NCBI GenBank assembly: GCA_012520835.1
Contig: JAAYNN010000063.1
Span: 1 to 5,007 of the forward strand
Direction of reading: 5' to 3'
DNA: 5,007 nt
DNA from: Dehalococcoidales bacterium
GTDB lineage: Bacteria > Chloroflexota > Dehalococcoidia > Dehalococcoidales > UBA5627
How positions within the stretch are numbered: the first letter of the stretch is position 1; every line of letters begins with the position of its first letter. Below, in pieces: positions 1 through 4,758 of the stretch. The notes below the pieces were generated by a model. That model was given only the letters and a program-made list of their open reading frames with translations, had not been told where the DNA came from and searched no databases. Position numbers and translations under genes: made by a program.

Positions 1-2
1 AC

Positions 3-146
3 TGTCATCCTGAAGTCACGGGGGGTGACTGAAGGATCTGGGGGGTGGGGAGAAGCAGCACAAAGGCATCCTCGGCAAACAGGCGGTAACACGTTAATAA
101 CCCCGCCCCAGATGCTTCATTCGTCCTTTACGAATTCAGCATGACA
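3..146. repeat. Symmetric cruciform-forming intergenic repeat (MITE/REP-like)
   Basis: This is a long imperfect palindrome with nested parts. The outer stem pairs TGTCATCCTGA (3-13) with TCAGCATGACA (136-146), with one mismatch. Immediately inside are two 17-base side hairpins: AGTCAC/GTGACT around five G (14-30) and ATTCGT/ACGAAT around CCTTT (119-135). The inner stem pairs 31-50 with 101-118 (GAAGGATCTGGGG against CCCCAGATGCTTC, one mismatch, then a bulged G/C run). Bases 51-100 form the central loop. The geometry predicts a four-way junction in DNA or RNA. Ends of the type TGTCATxCTGA...GAAGxATCT are known to me from dispersed palindromic repeats in several bacterial phyla. There is no coding capacity, so mobilisation in trans or a structural role are both open. 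Confidence 0.8.
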
Positions 147-168
147 ATTAGTTAGGCTACCACAAACC

Positions 169-179
169 CAGCATGACAA
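169..179. repeat. Stray copy of the repeat's right end
   Basis: CAGCATGACAA here is an exact copy of the 11 bases at 137-147, the right end of the palindromic repeat, 32 bases downstream in the same orientation. No matching left half lies between them. It looks like a remnant of a second repeat unit or of an imprecise insertion. Confidence 0.6.
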
Positions 180-220
180 CCAGTTTCCCCGAATCGCAAA
201 AAATACCCGTTTACGCCATA

Positions 221-251
221 TAAACATATTTCAGGCAACCTGTGCTATAAT
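221..251 (+). promoter_or_regulatory. Extended -10 promoter of cca
   Basis: TGCTATAAT at 243-251 is a perfect extended -10 element (TGn followed by TATAAT at 246-251). The best -35 candidate is weak: TAAACA at 221-226 matches TTGACA at four of six positions, with a 19-base spacer. Only 8 bases separate the -10 box from the ATG at 260, so initiation at the usual distance would give a leaderless or nearly leaderless mRNA. Confidence 0.65.
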
Positions 252-259
252 GCAAAATC

Positions 260-1522
260 ATGAACGCAGAAATAAATCTGGCAGAGAAGCTGGGGCAGAA
301 ATTGCCGCCGCAGTTGGTGGATTTTTTGCAACTGGCCGGTAGAAAAGCCGCTGACCGCCGGGAAAAAGCATACATCGTGGGCGGAGTAGTGCGCGATTTG
401 CTTTTGGGCCTCGATAATTACGATATCGACCTGACCGTCGAGGGCGATGCGGTAGCTCTGGCGCGCTATTTGATGGGAAGTGCCTCCGACCGCATCACAA
501 TCCATAAGCAATTCAACACGGCTAAAATCAGGTGGCATGACTGGAATATCGATTTCGTCACGGCGCGCTCGGAAACCTATGCCTCTCCGGGTGCTTTGCC
601 CGAGATAACTCCATCGACGCTGGAAGCGGATTTAAAACGGCGCGATTTTACCATAAACGCCATGGCTATCGGCTTGAGCGGAAAAAGTTATGGCATGCTC
701 TACGACCCCTGTAACGGCAAAAGAGACCTGGCAGATAAAAAGATACGCATCCTGCATGATGCGAGCTTCATTGACGATTCTACGCGCATCTGGAGGGGGT
801 TGCGCTATGAGCAGCGCTTCGGTTTCGAGCTGGAGCCGCATACCCTGCAGCTCTTGCAGCGCGATATCCCGATGCTGGATGCCATCAGCGGCGAGCGCAT
901 CTGCTATGAAATCGATTGCATATTTAAAGAGCAGTACCCCGAAAAGGTGTTTAAAAGAGCCGACCGGCTGGGGGTGTTGAACCGGTTCCATCCCGGCGTA
1001 AAATTCGATATGCACACGGAAGAACGCTTTTCGCAGGCGCGCGAAAGATGTTGCCCCGATTCCCCCTCCACCCTGCTGTACTGGCTGCTGTTGACCTATG
1101 ATCTTGATATCGAAACGAAAGAAGCCATGATATCCCGCCTGCGGCTGCCCAAACTGATAGCGCAGCCTCTAAGGGATTGTTCAGCCGTCAAAGACCGGCT
1201 TTCCCTGCTGGCGGCGCCGGAAATCAAGCCGGGTGAAATCTACCACCTGCTTTTCGGCTATTCGCTGCAGGCGGTGCTGGCCAATATCATCGCCACAGAG
1301 ACGGAAGAAAGCCGGGCGGCACTCTGTTTATACATGGAAAAACTGCACGGCGTGAAAGCGATAATCACCGGCAGCGACCTTTTAGAGATGGGTGTTACGC
1401 AGGGACCGCTCTTAAAAAAGATGCTGGGCGCCATTCTCGATGCGCGCTTGAACGGGAAAGCCTCCAGCAGGGAAGACGAAATCGCCATTGTCAGAAAGAT
1501 GCAGGCTGAGGGAAGTAAGTAA
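260..1522 (+). CDS. cca: tRNA nucleotidyltransferase / poly(A) polymerase family protein
   Basis: This is a 420-residue class II nucleotidyltransferase that adds CCA, or part of it, to tRNA 3' ends in the cytoplasm. The catalytic head shows YIVGGVVRDLLLG (38-50) followed by DID (Asp55, Asp57), a third acidic candidate at Asp98, and RRDFTINAMA (127-136), which contacts the ribose. DPCNGKRDL (149-157) fits motif C. DDSTR (172-176), then IWRGLRYEQRFGF, replaces the usual EDxxR base-selection motif. ERICYE (212-217) fits motif E, and the rest is the helical RNA-binding body. No HD, DHH or CBS domain is present, so this is the short form. The ATG is the first start after an in-frame TAA at 248-250; no ribosome-binding site precedes it, in line with the close promoter. 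Family assignment is secure. Whether it adds CCA, only CC, only A, or poly(A) cannot be settled here. Confidence 0.93.
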   Translation: MNAEINLAEKLGQKLPPQLVDFLQLAGRKAADRREKAYIVGGVVRDLLLGLDNYDIDLTVEGDAVALARYLMGSASDRITIHKQFNTAKIRWHDWNIDFVTARSETYASPGALPEITPSTLEADLKRRDFTINAMAIGLSGKSYGMLYDPCNGKRDLADKKIRILHDASFIDDSTRIWRGLRYEQRFGFELEPHTLQLLQRDIPMLDAISGERICYEIDCIFKEQYPEKVFKRADRLGVLNRFHPGVKFDMHTEERFSQARERCCPDSPSTLLYWLLLTYDLDIETKEAMISRLRLPKLIAQPLRDCSAVKDRLSLLAAPEIKPGEIYHLLFGYSLQAVLANIIATETEESRAALCLYMEKLHGVKAIITGSDLLEMGVTQGPLLKKMLGAILDARLNGKASSREDEIAIVRKMQAEGSK

Positions 1523-1529
1523 AAACGCT

Positions 1530-1819
1530 TCAATCCGGGTGTGAGCCGGCATATTTGATTATAACCAGCCTTTGCTGCCTGTCTACGCGATACCAGATGC
1601 GGTAATTATCTTTTGTAATATCGTATTGCAGGATTCCTTCATAGGGAGGATGCAATTTTTTTAAAATACCGATGGCCTTGCGCCTATCCTCGGGATTATT
1701 TTCCCAAAAAAGCGGCAGGTCTCCATTCTTTCAGGAAACTTCTGCGCAAGCATTTCCCAGCCGCTTTTTACTTTTTTATTTACAAAGACAACTTGATATT
1801 TTAATTCAGAGTCCGACAT
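1530..1819 (-). pseudogene. RelE/ParE-like toxin, interrupted by a -1 frameshift
   Basis: Reading starts at ATG 1819-1817, inside the antitoxin's last codons (14-base overlap), and gives a 52-residue frame beginning MSDSELKYQVVFVNKK and stopping at TAA 1663-1661. The frame displaced by -1 continues as WENNPEDRRKAIGILKKL, then YDITKDNYRIWYRVD and VIIKYAGSHPD to TGA 1532-1530. That tail has the strand pattern and length of the RelE/ParE ribonuclease/gyrase toxin fold. Joined, the two frames make about 96 residues, the usual size. The most economical junction is the six-T run at 1711-1706: one extra T restores a single frame and keeps the helix FPERMETCRFF. One extra A in the GAAAG run near 1730 would also work. 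It may be an inactivated toxin, a frame rescued by slippage, or a sequencing error. The start has no good ribosome-binding site and probably depends on coupling to the antitoxin. Which toxin subfamily it belongs to is uncertain. Confidence 0.72.
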
Positions 1820-2252
1820 ATTCGGAGGGTTTTTCCTTTGCCGTTAATTCCCTGGATAATGCCGGGCTGGCAGCTACTTCTGCTGTGGCTTTCCAATCAT
1901 CCAGCAATTCATCGATTGCAAGCCAGTCGCCGGTCTTTATTGCCTCGTTAAAACAGGCCAGCAGTTGCCTGTGAAATTGCTGGCTATTTTCTTCCGTCAG
2001 GTACTTTAACCATGGAAATACCCTGCTTTCTTTAAGAGCTACACTGCGTTCCTGGCAGAATTCAACAATCATCTGTGCGTAATAATTGGTTAAAAAGACA
2101 TCTCTGGCCTTCTCCCTGTTTAGTAAAACAAGCTTCTTGTCCCCGCTCCTTATCGAAACAGGGGATTGATAGGCTTTGTCGAGCCAGTGCTTCTGGTTGT
2201 TTCTCAGTTCTTTGGAATTAATAAAATCATCCGATAAAAATGTGATTGCCAT
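1806..2252 (-). CDS. Phd/YefM-type antitoxin, long form
   Basis: This 148-residue protein probably neutralises the toxin encoded immediately downstream and represses their shared promoter. The N-terminal part (SDDFINSKELRNNQKHWLDK at 7-26, then SPVSIRSGDKKLVLLNREKARDV at 30-52) has the Phd/YefM DNA-binding pattern: a helix, two short strands with a turn, and a helix. Residues about 79-132 (FPWLKYLTEENSQQFH, later AIKTGDWLAIDELLDDWKATAE) form a helical C-terminal extension, making it longer than the usual 80-90 residues. This is presumably the toxin-binding half. I chose ATG 2252-2250, not an in-frame start further upstream, because GGAGAG lies just before it and the longer frame would run into the promoter. 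The stop overlaps the toxin start by 14 bases, which suggests coupled translation. The family call is good; the partner type is inferred. Confidence 0.82.
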   Translation of the reverse strand: MAITFLSDDFINSKELRNNQKHWLDKAYQSPVSIRSGDKKLVLLNREKARDVFLTNYYAQMIVEFCQERSVALKESRVFPWLKYLTEENSQQFHRQLLACFNEAIKTGDWLAIDELLDDWKATAEVAASPALSRELTAKEKPSEYVGL

Positions 2253-2256
2253 AATT

Positions 2257-2262
2257 CTCTCC
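2257..2262 (-). promoter_or_regulatory. Ribosome-binding site that fixes the antitoxin start
   Basis: On the minus strand GGAGAG is followed by AATT and the ATG at 2252-2250; counted from GGAG the spacing is 6 bases. It supports this start over an in-frame one at 2315, which lies upstream of the predicted transcription start. Confidence 0.75.
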
Positions 2263-2282
2263 AGATGGTATAAATACATAAA

Positions 2283-2314
2283 AGTGTACTTTATATAATA
2301 CACTATAATGTACA
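2283..2314. promoter_or_regulatory. Probable autoregulatory operator with spaced TGTACA-like cores
   Basis: Three TGTACA-like hexamers lie exactly 12 bases apart: TGTACT (2285-2290), AATACA (2297-2302) and TGTACA (2309-2314). An inverted repeat AGTGTA (2283-2288) / TACACT (2299-2304) with a 10-base spacer overlaps them. The sites cover the -10 box and the predicted transcription start. TGTACA cores are the known recognition element of YefM-YoeB operators, which fits the Phd/YefM antitoxin. That this antitoxin binds here is inferred. Confidence 0.6.
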
Positions 2315-2331
2315 AAATGCGTCTCTGTCAA
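2302..2331 (-). promoter_or_regulatory. Promoter of the toxin-antitoxin operon
   Basis: On the minus strand a perfect TTGACA -35 box (2331-2326) is followed after 18 bases by TATAGT (2307-2302), five of six matches to the -10 consensus. Transcription would start near 2295, giving a leader of about 43 bases. The promoter lies about 22 bases beyond the plsY stop, so the pair has its own promoter despite following the operon in the same direction. Confidence 0.7.
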
Positions 2332-2352
2332 CAGGTTATAAGCGAAGGGAAT

Positions 2353-2988
2353 CTATTTCTGCTTCTTTTTCTGCCAGGGGGTATAATCTCTGTCCACGAT
2401 AAAATTCTTGCGCGCCTGCGGGTCTTTAGCCCCCCTGATGATGGATGGCAGCATGCGCAGGCCGGTCAGCAGCGGCAAAGCGGCCGAATAGGCGATGATA
2501 TTGCCCGGCTCACCGAAACCCCACATGATAAAAGGCAAAGCAATGAAGCCGGCTGCCATGGAAAGCCTGAGGTTGCTGGTAAGAAAAGCTACCAGTATCA
2601 TAATGCCGAAGGCAATGGCAGCGGAAACAGGCGCCAGTGCCAGAAAGATGCCGATGACGGTTGCCCCGCCCTTGCCGCCGCTGAATTTGATAAATACAGA
2701 CCAGTTATGGCCGACGACCGCCGCCAGCCCGGCTATGAACACAATTATGACGGAAACTCCCAGCCATTGAGCGGTAAGGATTGCCAGCGCGCCTTTTAAG
2801 ATATCGGCTGCCAGCACCAGAAGCCCCGCTCCCGTGCCGACCTCGCGCAGGGTATTGGTGGCGCCCACATTGCCCCCGCCTGCCTGGCGGATATCGATGC
2901 CCTTTTTGAGCCGCCCCGCGATATAGGCAAAGGGAATGGCGCCTGAAAGATATGCGATTACTATAGCCAGAATCGATTGCAGTATCAT
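2353..2988 (-). CDS. plsY: Glycerol-3-phosphate acyltransferase (PlsY family), divergent
   Basis: PlsY is an integral membrane enzyme that moves an acyl group from acyl-phosphate to glycerol-3-phosphate, the first step of phospholipid synthesis. The 211-residue protein has several hydrophobic segments (about 1-25, 54-76, 78-93, 110-137, 144-157 and 163-178). Motif 1 is GGGNVGATNTLR (37-48) and motif 2 is GHNWSVFIKFSGGKGGAT (93-110), both diagnostic of the family. In motif 1 the canonical Ser of GSGN is Gly38. The usual C-terminal motif 3, with His and Asn (HRxNIxRL), is not recognisable: the tail reads LRMLPSIIRGAKD and then a charged extension ending WQKKKQK. The fold assignment is firm, but standard catalysis is less certain and it may be a specialised paralogue. 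The ATG is 1 base after the ispE stop, with no strong ribosome-binding site, so translation is probably coupled. It is the last gene of the operon. Confidence 0.9.
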   Translation of the reverse strand: MILQSILAIVIAYLSGAIPFAYIAGRLKKGIDIRQAGGGNVGATNTLREVGTGAGLLVLAADILKGALAILTAQWLGVSVIIVFIAGLAAVVGHNWSVFIKFSGGKGGATVIGIFLALAPVSAAIAFGIMILVAFLTSNLRLSMAAGFIALPFIMWGFGEPGNIIAYSAALPLLTGLRMLPSIIRGAKDPQARKNFIVDRDYTPWQKKKQK

Positions 2989-2989
2989 C

Positions 2990-3871
2990 TTACACCGCCG
3001 CGCCAGCCTTTAATACATCATTGCTGCCGAGCGTTTTTACAGCTTCAGCATGATAACCCATTGCCGTCAACCGGCCACGAATCCGGTGCGCCTCGCTTTT
3101 ATCTGCGGTTAGCGTATAAAGCGTCGGGCCGGAACCGGCCAGGTGGACGCCTGCGGCGCCGGCAGATATAAAGTCAGAGCGACACTTATCCAATCCATCA
3201 TAGACATGATACGCCACTTTCTCGAATACGTTGAAAAGCGATTCATGCCCGATATTTTGGCCGCATGTCAGCTTTTTTATCAGGTCCTCCGTTTTTTCTC
3301 CCTCAGTGAAAAAACGCGCCTGCAGGCTGGAATAGAGCTTCCCTGTTTTGCCGATAGTCCGCTCAACCTGCGGCATCAGCAAAACCAGCCACATTTCGGG
3401 CAACGTCGGCAGCGGGCTGACGATTTCCCCTCTGCCCTGAAGCAGCGCCGTGCCTCCCGATAAAAAGAAAGCGATATCCGAGCCGAGCCCGGCGGCAAAC
3501 TCTGCCAATTGTCCGCGGGTATAACTCAATTCCCAGAGGCTGTTCAAGCCTTTTAGCGTGGCGGCGGCGCAGCTGGAATCCCCCGCCAGCCCGGAAAGCA
3601 GCGGAATTCTTTTCGATAAAGTAATCTTAACTCCTTTGGCAGCAGCGCAGTGTTCTCGCAGCAGGCTGGCTGCCTTCGGGATGAGGCTCTCCTTTGCCTG
3701 CCATGCCGGGTCATCGCAAACGATCTCAACGCCGCTGCCCGCTTCAAAAGACAGCATATCGCACAGGTCGATAGCCTGTATGACGCTGGCGATTTCATGG
3801 TAGCCGTCATCGCGCTTTTTAAGCACCTCGAGCGTCAAATTAATCTTGGCGGGCGCCGGAACCGTCAGCAT
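2990..3871 (-). CDS. ispE: 4-diphosphocytidyl-2-C-methyl-D-erythritol kinase
   Basis: IspE phosphorylates the 2-hydroxyl of CDP-methylerythritol with ATP in the MEP pathway to isopentenyl diphosphate. The 293-residue product belongs to the GHMP kinase family. PAPAKINLTLEV (5-16) carries the substrate-side Lys9; DDGYHEI (21-27) follows. The ATP loop is SGLAGDSSCAAATL (93-106), altered from the usual AGLGGGSSDAAATL. GSDIAFFLSGGTALLQGRGE (130-149) contains the catalytic Asp132, and GVHLAGSGPTLY (241-252) is the C-terminal GHMP motif. The length is typical. The ATG stands just before the PAKINL motif, as in homologues, with GGGAG 8 bases upstream. The first 32 bases overlap the end of rsmA, and plsY begins 1 base after the stop, so the three genes look translationally coupled. 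Function is confident; the effect of the altered loop is unknown. Confidence 0.91.
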   Translation of the reverse strand: MLTVPAPAKINLTLEVLKKRDDGYHEIASVIQAIDLCDMLSFEAGSGVEIVCDDPAWQAKESLIPKAASLLREHCAAAKGVKITLSKRIPLLSGLAGDSSCAAATLKGLNSLWELSYTRGQLAEFAAGLGSDIAFFLSGGTALLQGRGEIVSPLPTLPEMWLVLLMPQVERTIGKTGKLYSSLQARFFTEGEKTEDLIKKLTCGQNIGHESLFNVFEKVAYHVYDGLDKCRSDFISAGAAGVHLAGSGPTLYTLTADKSEAHRIRGRLTAMGYHAEAVKTLGSNDVLKAGAAV

Positions 3872-4757
3872 GGCTTGAACTCCCGTAAATCTTCCATAAT
3901 CTTCCCCATTCTTCGAGCGAGAGCGTTTCCGCCCGGCGCTTCGGATCTATTTGTGCTTCTGCCAGCAGTGAAAGAGCTTCTTCCTTGCTGCATTTCAGCC
4001 CCTGCGCCAGCGAATTCGGCAATTGCTTGCGCGAAGCGGCAAAACCGGCTCTGACCAGATTGAAAAAGCCGTCAATATCGTCGATATCCAGCGCCGGCTT
4101 ATCGTAAATCATGATCTTCAATACCGCCGAATCCACTTCGGGCGGCGGATAGAAACTGTCCGAGGGAACAATCAGCACTATTTCGGGAAGGCCGTAGAAC
4201 TGCACGCTGGTGCTGAGCAGGCTCATTTTCCCCTGTCTGGCGGCAATCGCTTCCGCTACCTCTTTTTGCACCATTACCACCATAAGCGACGGCTGCGGAA
4301 CAGCTTCTAAAAAATAACGCAGTACAGCCGAGGTGATGTAGTAGGGCAGGTTTGCCACTACTTTATATGATAGGGTTTTATCTTTCAGTGCATCTGCGGC
4401 TATCGCCTGCGAAAGTATTTCCTGCGGCGCGATTTTTAAAATGTCGCGGTTAAGAACAGTAAAGTTTTTAACTGACGCCATCTTCTTTTTTAAAATTTCC
4501 GCCAGCCGGTCGTCCAGCTCGACGGCGATGACAGCGCCGGCCTGTTTTACCAGCCGGTCGGTCAGGACACCCAGCCCCGGCCCCACCTCGATGACGACAT
4601 CATCCGGTTCCAGTTCGGCAGCTTCAGCTACTGCCGCCAGCGCCTCTTCATCAACTAAAAAGTGCTGTCCCAGCTTCTTGCGCGCTTTCAAATCGAGGCG
4701 GCGTAAATACCGCTGCGTCTCTTCCAGTAAATCCGTGCGCCGGCTGCCGTTGCTCAC
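3840..4757 (-). CDS. rsmA: 16S rRNA (adenine1518-N6/adenine1519-N6)-dimethyltransferase
   Basis: RsmA (KsgA) dimethylates two adjacent adenines in the 3'-terminal hairpin of 16S rRNA using S-adenosylmethionine, a late step and checkpoint of 30S assembly; its loss gives kasugamycin resistance. The 305-residue protein has the expected order: KKLGQHFL (27-34), SAM-binding motif I VIEVGPGLGVLT (55-66), acidic Glu80, NRDIL with Asp105 (103-107), catalytic NLPYYITS (136-143), FYPPPEVDSAVL (202-213) and FAASRKQLPNSL (239-250). The C-terminal helical rRNA-binding domain follows and ends in a short polar tail of about 14 residues that overlaps ispE. The start is GTG (4757-4755), preceded at 7 bases by AAGGA, and it lies 1 base after the stop of the phosphoesterase gene. 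No key residue is missing; confidence is high. Confidence 0.95.
   Translation of the reverse strand: MSNGSRRTDLLEETQRYLRRLDLKARKKLGQHFLVDEEALAAVAEAAELEPDDVVIEVGPGLGVLTDRLVKQAGAVIAVELDDRLAEILKKKMASVKNFTVLNRDILKIAPQEILSQAIAADALKDKTLSYKVVANLPYYITSAVLRYFLEAVPQPSLMVVMVQKEVAEAIAARQGKMSLLSTSVQFYGLPEIVLIVPSDSFYPPPEVDSAVLKIMIYDKPALDIDDIDGFFNLVRAGFAASRKQLPNSLAQGLKCSKEEALSLLAEAQIDPKRRAETLSLEEWGRLWKIYGSSSHADGSGARQD
3880..3884 (-). promoter_or_regulatory. Ribosome-binding site for ispE inside rsmA
   Basis: GGGAG on the minus strand lies 8 bases before the ispE ATG (3871-3869) and within the last codons of rsmA. It supports the start that creates the 32-base overlap. Confidence 0.65.
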
Positions 4758-4758
4758 G

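Noticed and set aside
3..146. Palindromic region as a Rho-independent terminator of an upstream gene
   Set aside because: The inverted repeat is long and interrupted by a 50-base loop and side hairpins, and is not followed by a T tract; a dispersed repeat explains it better.
1..259. CRISPR array or tRNA in the leading intergenic region
   Set aside because: There are no regularly spaced direct repeats, and no cloverleaf with T-loop and anticodon signals is visible.
1535..1552. Possible terminator hairpin CCGG...CCGG between cca and the toxin
   Set aside because: The stem is only 4 bp, lies within the toxin's last codons and has no T run on either strand.
2253..2315. Longer antitoxin beginning at an in-frame start at 2315
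   Set aside because: The extra 21 residues would be encoded across the -10 box and operator, upstream of the predicted transcription start; a good ribosome-binding site precedes the ATG at 2252.
2308..2799. Plus-strand open frame opposite plsY
   Set aside because: It is antisense to a clear PlsY, begins inside the toxin-antitoxin promoter, is of low-complexity polar composition and matches no family I know.
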